From Haliotis asinina (lineage: Eukaryota; Mollusca; Gastropoda; Lepetellida; Haliotidae): a stretch of 64,000 nt of DNA. The position numbers and the translations under genes were made by a program. Under the pieces are notes generated by a model. The model searched no databases and was not told where the DNA came from. It worked only from the letters and a program-made list of their open reading frames with translations. The stretch covers positions 17,548,001 through 17,612,000 of the forward strand of contig NC_090280.1 of assembly GCF_037392515.1 (NCBI RefSeq). Reading direction: 5' to 3'. Below are positions 1 through 11,100 of the stretch, one piece after another (position 1 is the first letter of the stretch; each line of letters starts with the position of its first letter).

Positions 1-100
1 GGGGATATGCGAGAGGTACAATGTCAGTACCCGGGGGCCCTTGGAGCTTTACCGTAGTAGTTCCTCCAGCAACCACAAAACGGTGATCTTCGTTCAATAG

Positions 101-106
101 TTTATT
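101..106 (-). promoter_or_regulatory. Poly(A) signal AATAAA for the 141-319 exon
   Basis: Minus-strand AATAAA lies 35 bases downstream of the stop codon of the Tyr-rich putative last exon. The spacing is normal for a short 3' UTR. Confidence 0.3.
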
Positions 107-140
107 TGAAAACTGTGTTGCTGAACAACCCACTCTATGG

Positions 141-319
141 TCACTCTATAAGTATATTATAACCACAATAATAATTCCTCGGCCATGATTCGCTATTATT
201 ATAATAATCATAATTCCATGCCTCTGATACATACGTGGTCGTGGGATTCTCCATATCAGCATATTCATACGGCTCAACTTGACGAATACGGGTTAGATTT
301 GGCTCCGGGTACAAGTAAC
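141..319 (-). CDS. Possible terminal exon of an unidentified gene, Tyr-rich C-terminus
   Basis: I do not recognise this protein. Read on the minus strand, an acceptor (CTTCAAACATAG) precedes an open stretch of 58 codons and a TGA at 141-143. An AATAAA on the same strand lies about 35 bases after the stop (101-106), which is what a real last exon would show. The peptide is rich in Tyr, Asn and Glu, with stretches such as YEYADMENPTTTY and AWNYDYYNNSESW, and could be the cytoplasmic tail of a receptor carrying phosphotyrosine motifs. The incoming phase would be 1. The rest of the gene would lie in introns and exons not visible here: 404-500 on the 5' side is SINE sequence, and no upstream exon on this strand was found. 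Chance ORF remains possible. Confidence 0.33.
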
Positions 320-403
320 CTATGTTTGAAGAGGTGAATAAATGGATCGGGTGGTCAAGCTCCGTTGTCCTCGTACTCATGGTTTGGACCGTAGCCCACA
401 ACA

Positions 404-500
404 CCAATCACTGGATTGTGTGGTCCAGATTCGATTAATTAGAGAACATCGTTATGTAACTGGGGTATTACAGAGTGGGGCGTTGAACAACAATGGAACA
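404..500 (+). repeat. SINE-B fragment (3' part)
   Basis: This segment matches the second half of the SINE-B body (CACTGGATTGTGTGGTCCAG, then a gtaactggggtatta-like version of the shared tail). It lies next to the start of the minus-strand open frame, so the extra N-terminal residues of that frame are SINE-derived and should not be counted. Confidence 0.55.
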
Positions 501-549
501 ATGGCAAGCATTTCCTCATAACACTCAAGGGGAGGGATCGGCTTGTTGG

Positions 550-610
550 AGGAACCGTCGTCACGATGAAGACCAGGGATTGATTCCCCACACAGGTACG
601 ATTTAAGGAG
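550..610 (+). repeat. SINE-A fragment
   Basis: Short piece with gtcacgatgaagaccaggga followed by a B-box-like GATTGATTCCCC, matching the middle of SINE-A. Decayed. Confidence 0.4.
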
Positions 611-754
611 GACATCTCTGAGACCCTTGGAGACTCCTTGTGTAAGAATAGGTCCCTACCGACTCAATGACTTTGCTACCTGCGTTCCGTGGTATAGACG
701 GATGTTCACACTTAATCTGGCACACGCCTGTCTCGATTATTCATAAGCCTTCGT

Positions 755-870
755 TGGGCGTGAGGTAGCCTAGCGACTACAGCGTTCGCTTGTCACGCGG
801 AAGAACCCGGTTCGATTTTCCACAGGGGTACAATGTGTAAAGCCCTTTTCTGGTTCCCGCCACCCTGAAC
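755..870 (+). repeat. SINE-A, tRNA-like head
   Basis: A-box-like GGTAGCCTAGCGAC and B-box-like GGTTCGATTTTCC are in order, followed by the 'acaatgtgtaaagccc' body. It lacks the (ACTC)n tail. The plus strand is the sense direction. Confidence 0.65.
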
Positions 871-2116
871 TTATGGAATATTTCTAAAGTATAAGACACT
901 GCTCACTCATTCACGTGTTGGACACAGCAGAAATCTCATTGTTGGTAAAACTCCAAAACGGTAAAAGTCCTGGACATGCATCGCTTATATACCGAACTGA
1001 GAGGATATAACTTGAAAAACAGCTTAAAACCCATCCGCTCTCTAACTGTGATCAGACTGACTAGAACATCCACACACTAGGATACTATCTGCAAAGGAGA
1101 CTTCATTGATTATTATTACCGCACCGCCTCATAGCCTCATTGCCTCATAGCCTCATAGCCTCATAGCCCACATACAGTTGTAATACAATACGCTGATACG
1201 ACCATTGCTGAACACTAACGGAATCGTTAAATTTCTTTAGCGGTCTGAGAATCGTTCAATTGAGACGTCCTATCACTTCATCGTACAATCGTCTAGGCGT
1301 AATGATCACTTTGTTAAACAAGTTATTACTATGTTTGGTTTAAATAACGAGGATAGTCCTCTTATGACCCAAGTACATGTAGAATCCGAACGGTTACGGG
1401 TTTAGATAAAACTGCCTTCATAGTTAAATGTCCGGATTTATTAAACACAACATTTCGCTGAGAGTAACATATCAATGATCTTCACTCACTGGATTTTTAT
1501 TGTCAGCACGTCAACGTCTACCCAAGCTCGACTGCATATGCTTTTACGCCGCTCTAGCAATGATCAGAGCGGGGACAACAGAAATGGTTTTACAAAACCA
1601 CGAACGCTTTAACCACCCCATTGAATGTTTATCCGAACCACGGATATCCGGAAATCTCGCTTAAAAAGTCCTTAAAACGAATTCACAGCGTTGTAGGATT
1701 ACACACCTATCTGGATCCGGCTTCCGCAACCGGACGATTATTTTCATATACAAAATTCGTTTATCTGGACAATATAAATATAAACACAAGTGTCCGGATA
1801 AACGAGACATTATTGTATACTTGGTATTTCAAGTAATGGTTCTTATTTAATTCATATTCACGAAAACGAGTATCATCCGGAAACAAGGTTTCCACAAGGG
1901 TAAGTAAATATCCTAAAGCCAAAATGCAATTAATGAGTTTCCATATGGTTGACAATACAGATTAAGGGAACATGAGTTTATTTCCTGAAAGCACCGTATT
2001 GTTTTGATGGATTGCATTGTACACATGACATGACTGTATATCGAAGACTACATACCCTCCGGTATACACCTGTATCACCTATCATCAGGCTGTATCACAC
2101 ACAAGCTTGCTACACA
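871..2116. other. Non-coding upstream stretch
   Basis: No supported gene. There is a short run of CCTCATAG units at 1128-1170. The motif TCCGGA/TCCGG recurs at 1430-1880 in several contexts, but I could not assemble it into a defined repeat. Short open frames here lack codon or domain support. Confidence 0.5.
1128..1170. repeat. Short tandem repeat, CCTCATAG unit
   Basis: About five tandem copies of an 8-9 base unit (cctcatag, one copy cctcattg). Confidence 0.7.
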
Positions 2117-2168
2117 ATGGCTCTAGCTTGGCTGTTCCTTGTGATATCCTTACATTCAACGACCGAAG
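2117..2168 (+). CDS. Lectin/mucin gene exon 1: signal peptide
   Basis: Encodes MALAWLFLVISLHSTTE plus one base (phase 1) before the donor gtaagt at 2169. The hydrophobic core LAWLFLVISL and small residues near the end are typical of a secretory signal. Being a separate phase-1 exon lets any phase-1 module be joined behind it. Confidence 0.72.
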
Positions 2169-5100
2169 GTAAGTGTCGGAGTAAGCGAGTGTGTTACAAT
2201 ATCTAGTCACATCGGCAGTATTTCAGCCAGATGGTGACTAAAACAGGTCATACGTTATAACAGATACTATTACAGTATGTGCCGACAAAACGTAATAACA
2301 CAACTAGAATGTCATAATTTGAGATGTTAAAACGGGCATTTAAGCTAAGATTACATAGCTATTCGGGACTATACAACACAGCCAATATATTCCCAGCATA
2401 GGAACGTGCATTGGTTACGTTACCTGCTTAGACCAAGTGTCTATGTTCACTGCTAGTACTGACCCTACTGTTCTCCTGTTGTTACATGATGTTTCTACAT
2501 TTACTGCCAATGCTCACTGGGTCAGCGGTTAAGCTTAGGCCAGCTTAGTGGTTCAAGCGTTCGTTCTCCACACCGTGGGTTCAGTTCCCCACATGCCGTT
2601 GTTCCTAGTTCGTACAACGTTGAAGCCCATTGTTCCCTTCTGTAATATTGCTGGAATACCGCCAAAAGCGGAGTGAAACTAAACTCACTCACTCACTCAC
2701 TAATACTAACCTCTTCATTAACCTTTTCTTTCGTCGGGTGGGATTAGTTTGTTCTTCCCTTGCTCAACGTGAAAAAAACCTTCTTGGTGATAACCTTACA
2801 TTTACTAATGACAGTTACACTTCACTAGAATGTTCTACGTTTAAATTGCGGATAGTCGGGTAGTTTTTTTGTCCCGACACGCCATTGGTTTGTTTGTGTT
2901 GAAGACCGCAGTCAGCAATTTTCCATCTACATGACGGCGGTAATCGAGTCTGGTCCAGACAATCCAGTGATCAAGAGCATGAGCATCGATCTATACTGTT
3001 GAGATACGATGACATGCTTCATGCATGTCAGCGAGCCTGACCAGTCGATCCCGTTACTCGCATCTTACGACAAGCATGGGTGGATGAAGATCAGTTCTCC
3101 CCGGATCTTCACGGATAGAGGTATTTTTGTATAGTATTTCGTACAATACAAAGTGGAGATTTCACGACAGGACATTCCAAGCACAGGTATTGGATAAAAA
3201 TAGAATGTTGTTTGATTACCTGACAGCTCCATTGTCCAGATACCACTCGAGTAATTTCAAAGAAGGCATTTCGTTATTAACAATTTAATCACATCCGGGT
3301 TTCCTTTTCCAGCTTTACAATGCAACCGGTATCGAGAACGCACCATCATGAACGTCGCCATGAACAACAAATGCTACTACGCCTGGCCAAGGATGCGGGG
3401 GACCTACAACGAAGCTGTCAAGCTGTGTCAAAAGGGAGGAACCCACGTCTTGTTCACTGAAACAAAGGAAGAACACCATCGTCTCCTAAGCAGGCTAGGT
3501 AGGTGACAAACTAAACATGTATATCAGACGCATATTTAGGTACCAGGTGTAGTAGATTATGCATCCGCCCCGAGAACAGACTGGTACCTAGTTCTCTTCC
3601 CATGGCCATAGTGTTTGTGTTTTGTTATGAAACTGGGATACGTATTAACATGTTGTACGGAACCGCAACTCATTCTCACCAATTGGTACAATCTGCACGT
3701 CGCTTTGCGACTTTAAACCGAATTTACGGTTACTCTTAACTTCAAAGTTAAGACTTGCCATTGCTGTACAGGACTACAACTGTTTGCAGAAACCTCCTAT
3801 TTTTATCGGAACAGCTTACGAGGGCGTCAAAGAAATTTGAATTTTGTCATCACTGTATTTCTGCTCGAACATAAGTGCTTGTGCATATATCATTATTGTC
3901 TTCCATATTGTGAGTGGGTGAGTATGTTTAGTTTTAGGCAGCTTTTAGCAACATTCGAGCAATATCACGGCGGGAGACACCAGAAAATGGGCCTCACACA
4001 TAGTACCCAAGTGAGGAATCAAACCCGGGGTCTTCGGCGGGACGACTCCATACTGTGACGTCCCATGGCTTGGATGCGCTGGAATGAGAGCATTGTATGA
4101 ATAAAATTTCTCCTTCAGAGATTGGACTAAGTGTATATTGCTATTATCTTCCAGTGTATATTTTTCTATCTTGGTCTAGAAAACAATGTTCATGTCTGTA
4201 TAATTACTATCTTCCAGGCCCCGCCTTCACAAGGATTTGGATTGGTCTGGAGCGAAATGGGTCTGAATGGAGGTGGCAAGGCGGTCAAGGAAGTCGACCA
4301 GTTCAGAAGTTGTTGTTTGCCGACAACCATGATGCCACAGAGGGACACAACGCCATTGTCAGTAAATCAAAGGGGAAGTACATCTGGCAAGTCCAAAACC
4401 CCAACAATAAATTTCAAATCGTCTGTGAACAGGATCGGGACAAGAACACAGCTGGCAGGGTCTTTAAAGATTCATTATCTGATACGCAGTATGAGACCAC
4501 TGGGACCTTGGGTATCTCTGAGGCAGCTGATAACGCCATCAGCACGGCAACAGACACGTCTTCACTGTATGTTGTCGGACAAGGAACTCCACATGTACTG
4601 GGAAGTCTCACCGAACCTGTTGTCATGGTGACTGGAGAATCTTCGGAATTGGAGGGGATAAAAAGCTCTATAATAGTATCGGAGACACAGATGCCCTCTG
4701 GAATATTTGACCATCGATTTGAAATAAAGAAATACTCAAGCAGCTTAACTGTACCATCAGGGGTCAACGTTGAAACGGTTGCTATATTGAATGAAGAGTT
4801 TACAGTATTGACAGATGCCATAATTGGTCGTGCATTGAGTGCTGAATCAAGACTGGAACAATCGGATGTTCACGGACATTCTATCGAACTCGGTATATCT
4901 AGGAACCTCGGAGCTGAACCTATATCCTCCCTTACACCGGGACAATTCAGCATTGCGCGGAGATCTGTTAACTGGGAACAAACCATGAAAATGGAGCAAA
5001 CTTTTACCTTGGAACAATCCAGTAAAGTGGGTGATTATAGCTTCATAGGACAAGATGTTAACCCAGCACAAATGATCAAACCGGAACAGACTTTTAACTC

Positions 5101-8100
5101 CAAACAGTCCAGCAGACGCGGATGTTCTAGTTTAAAAGAAACAAATATTATTTCAGAACAAACTATTGACCAAGGACGACCTATCTACATCGGTCATTTT
5201 ACCTCTGAAGCGCACTCAAGCAATCCTCAACATGCTAGTGTCCGTCAGCCACATAAAACTGTCACACAAGACACTCTCGAAGAAGAGTCGACTCCGGTGC
5301 CAGACCACGCAACATTATCCTCTTCAGAAATACTTTCTGTAGGTTTTAGTGCAACAGCTATTCCAACATCAGCCTCTACAGCATTACTTATAATATCATA
5401 CCAAGGCACAGAATCCTTGCCATCAGTGGACGGTCTCATTTCAAGCCCCATCCGCTCTCAGATACTCTCGGTAAGCCATACGACTGGGGACAGGACTTTC
5501 TCCGTTGCTGTACCAGAGAGCAACCAGCTGTCCAATCCGATTCATTCATCAGTTAACGCTGGACAAAATATCACTAACCTATCCGTCAGGAGTACATTTT
5601 CTACTACATTTGTTGGACCTTCTTTAATTACCGAGATCAGTTTCAATAACCGTCCAAAGTCTACAGTTTCATCAATAGGATCATTCAGAATTAGCCCAGA
5701 CAGTAATCTTATTGAGTCATCTGTACAGGAACTGACCAGTGATGTGAAATCTGGACCAGATTTGCGCTGGTCCTTGGGACTGTCAAGTACCTCTGGTACA
5801 AATGGGTCAGCAACAAATTTTGAGATTTTGTCGACTGCTTCCGGGGTCATTGGGCCGACAGCCTCTGGTGCCATTGTATTGTCTGCTTCCGGTGGCGTTT
5901 TACCGTCGTCAGTTCCTGTTGTGATTAGAACTATGGCTGATGGAGCAATTAGTTCGCAATCTCCTACTGTGTTTAATTCAGCCACCTTGTATAAAACTCT
6001 GTCATCAACTTCTGATGTGACTGTGGCATCTGCGTCTGATATGACTGGCTCGTTTGCTTCCGACACGATTAAGGCGCCTGCCTTTGGTGGTACTGAGTCG
6101 TCTGTTGTAAGTCTGATTAGACCTACTGCTTCCGGTGTCATTCAGTTATTTTCATTTGGCATGATTGGTTCGGCTGCTTCAGATATAACTGAGTCGACTG
6201 CTTACGGTCAGATTAAGCCATCGGCTTCTTTTGTAACTGAATTGTTTTCTTCCGTATTCAGTGGGTCACCTACTTCTGGTGTGATTGCGCCAACTGCTTC
6301 CGGTGATATAAGTGGGTTGTTAGCTCCCGTTGTTGTTTGGCCAGCTGAGGCTGGGGCGATTGGTTCACTTGTCCCTAATGTCTTTACATCGAACACTTTG
6401 GATAGAATCTGGTCATCAACGGTTGCTTCTGATGTCAGTGTTGTATCTACCTATGATCTGCCTGGAATGTTTGTTTCCGGCACAACTGAATCGTCTGTCT
6501 TTGGTGGTATTAAATCGTCTGCTTCAATTGTGATTAGGTCGACTGCTTCCGATGTCATATGGTCACCTACTTCTGGTGTATTTGCGCCGACTGTTTCCGG
6601 TGATGTTGGATGGTCAGCTTCCGGTACCATAACATCGTCTACTTCCGGTGGTGTTAGTGGGTCTTTAGCTCCCGTTGTACTTTGGTCAGCTGGTGCTGGG
6701 GCGGGATTGTTTGGTTCCAGTGTCAGTCTATCGTCTTCTTTGGATATGATTTGGTCAACACCATCTGATGTGATTCAGTCGTCTGAAGTGACTGCATCGG
6801 TTGTCACTGATGAACCACCGGCAGCTTCCCGTCTCAAGGAGCTGTCTACTTCTCATGTGATTGAATCGTCTGCTTCCGGCATCATTGAGTCGTCTGCTGA
6901 TGATATGATTGAGTCGTCTGCTTTCCATTCGACTCGGCCGTCAGCTTCTGTTACTAGATCGTCTTCTGGTTTAAATGAGTCGCCCTTTTCGAGTTTGAGT
7001 ACGCTGTCCGCTTCTGATATGCCTCTCTCTGCTACGCTCGTTTCCGATGTGATTGGATCAGATGCATATGATTCATCTACCTTTCCAAAGACTGGGTCGG
7101 CTGCTTCAAGTCCGCTTTCCTCACGACTTGTGTTTAGGGCTACAGTTGAAGGACCAGCTAATGGCACCCGTATTCAGTCCATATTTTCTTCATTAAGCCT
7201 CGCTCCTGCAGTTATAGAGAAGAGCAAGTCAGATTCCACAAACCCTTCTACGGTGTCCATACCTTTCAGTTCTTCACACAGTTCCTTGAAACCGGCATCG
7301 CTGCCATTGGACACGCCTGCTTCATCCACACAAGAACCACTGGCAATAGGTACACCCGACCCAGTTCAAGGTACAATATCGACTTCAAAACGTGTTTCAG
7401 TAACTGTAAGAACGAGATCTTTTGACGCTTGGACAGATATCCCTACATCTTCAAGACCAGTTTTAGATACGATCACGACGAGTTCGGTAACCATGGCAAC
7501 AACTGTTTCTGATGCCATGACAACTTCCTCGGCTGTTTTAGTCGGTTTAGCTCCATTTCAAAAGGACAACGCTACACTGACTTTCTCCTCTCCAGAGCAC
7601 ATGGGCCATGTTCAAGACAACGTGTCGGAAATACTTGAGGCTGGATACTATGTGGCGGCTAGTTCATCCGATTGTAAGTACACATACAGAGCTCCAGATA
7701 ATCTTTCAAGCAATTGGGTATTGAATCCCATGTCTGTTTATGTATGAGAAACTGCACTTTTTGAGGAGTAACTAGCATTTTGTATACACCCACTAGTTTA
7801 AAGAATTGAGGTCTTTTACACAGAGTTTCTTATCCTTATTTGGTACTTAGCCCTTTTAAGGACATAAAACAATGCTTCTCAATAGACCTAAGTTTTTAAT
7901 AGTTCTTATATTGCAAAATGGTTGGCAACCATTTTCAAACAGCATGGAAGTCACGTGACTGCGACAGGAAACTCCAGACAGTGGCTACGGCTGTAATAGC
8001 AGGCATTGCTTAGCATTTGGTAACGCCTATGTAGAGTTTAGGCGCCTCAACGAATTGTCACACGCTATCTAGTTTCGTTAAATGAGTAGAAGTACGGAAA

Positions 8101-11100
8101 GTATAATATACTTTTTTGGTGTTAATTTATTCTTATGCCTTTTTTGTACTCCCAGATTTGTAATTAACGGACTAAGTATGATTTTTATTGTGTAAAATAC
8201 CCAAATACTCGTCTTATCTGGAGCTCTGCGTGACATAGGTGTCTATAGTGTCACCAGCTGATAACACCAAGAAGTGTATATACTAACCACTGAAAACAGT
8301 CACTATATATTATGTATGTATATAGGGTTACATCGAAGATTTATTTCTCTACTAGCTTGGGGAAACCAACTGCAAATGCACGAGGGTCAAGCATCAAATT
8401 GCTGGAAAGTATGTGAACAGCTGCGTTTTGGGGTAGATTTTGTTAAGAATTCGTAAATTTTCACGGAGTTTCATCATTTATAGAACTCATAAAAATAATC
8501 TTTTCAATGATAGAAATTTGTTTTACAATACGTCAGTCCATGTGTAAACAATCCCTTCAAACAGTATGGAATATTTTGGAACTCTAGTTTAGAACAGCAG
8601 ACTAAAGTAAGTGGCTACATTTACACTAGTGAGTCTAAATTTTGGATGAGTAGTATATATGCGTACGCGTGTACGTGTGCGCGTTTGTGCGTGTGTGCGT
8701 GCAAGCGTTAGAACAGTAGCTTACTGTATATCATTCATGATAATAACGTAGGTTGAGGTATAATGTTCATTTTATTATTGGGCATTCTTTTACTGAACCA
8801 CTGGTAGAAGTGGGTAGATCTAGTCATTATAAACATATTAATACCCACTTAAATATGATACGTTGGTTGTATTTCCATTCACACGGCATCATGTTTATCT
8901 CATGCTTTAAGATCTGACCTGATCTCATGTGGAAGTCTAAGGTTCAGTTGGTGTATGACTATTGATATGCCATGAAGTGATATAACTGATAATATCACCT
9001 TACCGTCGTTACCCCATACTCACGCACGGAAGTTACTATTCGCATGCCGAGGAACTATGCACTACACTCCGACGCAGTGTTGACATGGCATAACGTAACT
9101 GCCATAGACTAATTTGCATATCAAGTCACCGGATTTTTTTTCTTGATTATAAACAAACGCGCATATTCCTAAATAAGAAGAGACTAGCCAAAAGCAAGCT
9201 TTTCGGCGCGGTCCTTATAATGTTTTACATTGTTACATTAACAGTCTTCTACAAATTCGACAGTAAGGTTTATGACAAAACATCTTTATACGAGGGGATG
9301 TCAATACGTTTCGAGCCTTGCATAGAAAAACACAAAATATTGGTACAAACCACATTTATTTTTCAACATAGTCCCCTTGTCAGTCAAGACACTTGTGCGG
9401 CAAGATTTCGTACCCGCATTCCTGGACAACAGCGGCTGCAACGCGAGAGGTGTGTACTGGTGCAGTGTCTTGATGTAGAAGAATACCACGTCTGATCTTG
9501 CCCCGGCGCTTCTCCTTGGTTGACTGTCGCACTTGCCTCAACAAGTTAGCGTAATATTCCCCAGTCATTGTTCTTCCTTTTGGTAAGTAATCTATACCTT
9601 TGCTATTCCAGAAGATTGTCGCCATTACCTTCTGCACTGATCTGGAGGCTTTGAACTTTTTGGTCCTGGGAGAAGTGACATGTTTCCATTCCATGGATTC
9701 TTGTTTGCTCTCAGGATCATAGTGGTGAATTTAGGTTTCATCACAGGTTACTAACCTAAAGTGAAAATCTTCTGGATTCTTGTTGTATCTGGTTAGCATG
9801 GAGTTGCTTAATTTGACCCCTGTTTGCTTCATTTCATCTGTAAGCATTCTTGGGACCCATCTTGCGCACACCTTAGACATGACGAGATGTTCATGAAGAA
9901 TTGTCTCGATGGATCCGTGGGAAATGCCTGTGGTCTCCTCTAACTCATGGAGTGTGATTCGACGATTTTCCAGCACAAGTCTATGCACTCTGTCAATGTT
10001 TTCCTGCCTAGTGATTGTTGTTGGGCGACCTGGACGGGGGTCATCTTCAAGACTCTCTCTACCATGCTTAAATTCATTGACCCATCTTTTGATGGTAGCA
10101 GATGAAGGGGAAGACTTCCCATAAACTGCTGAAAGCCTTTCTTCAATGTTCTTCGCCGAGTTTCCTTCAAGAACTAAAAACTTAACGACTGCTCTATACT
10201 CAACTTTATTCATTTTCACAGCCGTGAGGGGGGGTCTCTTTCTGTCAATGTGAGCTGTTCAATAACTTCTGAGAGTAGGATACCAAAACTTATATATCAC
10301 ATCAGCTACGCCCCAAGGTTCAATGTCGTACCATAGGCTGTGACACCTGGGTATGAAAAATGCTCAAGGCTCAAAACTTATTGGCATCCCCTCGTATATA
10401 AAACGGGCTGCATCGTTTGTTCTCACACGGTTTCCATGACAGTTCGTTGAGCCGTACAATCTGTGTTAACAAATGATCGCTACGCTAGTCGAATAGTTTT
10501 AGGATATTTTTCTCAGTGAAACGTAATCATTCTATAAAAGTTTTTTTTCAATTGGATGTGTAGACTCGCCAAAACTAAGAGAGTTAAGATATATGCACAT
10601 AATATTGACTGTACTCTGACAGAGGTACCATGCTGGTCGCATGATATTCTGGGCAGGAGACTATGCACAGGATTCGGGATTAAGTAGGTTAACATGGGTT
10701 ACACTTGACCACTTTCTAAATGGCATTGTATCTTCATAGCTTTCGGTCCGGGAGCTGTGCACTTACATACAGTCCGTGATGTCCTGACAACCAGGGCCCT
10801 TATTCTCGAACCATTCGTAGCCCTAAGAATTCTTAACTTTGATCGTAGTCTATGTGTTAAGAATGGGCTTAAGAGTGAGTGTGAGTGAGTGAGTTTAGTT
10901 GTACGCTGACCCTGAGAGTGTGGGTTCGAATCCCGGATGCGATTCAACCCAACAGAAGTACTAGAATCTGTTCACTACTGAAAAAGTGTACATCCTAAAT
11001 ATAACATGTGTTACATATGACCACTTTCTGAATGATATTGTGTGGTCATTACTCAAAAACGGCACTGAACTAGTGTCCAGTATGAGTGAGTTTGTTTTAG

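Noticed and set aside
4414-6396. Minus-strand open frames under the mucin exon (135, 199 and 62 codons)
   Set aside because: Shadow frames of a Ser/Thr-rich plus-strand exon; no start context or domain.
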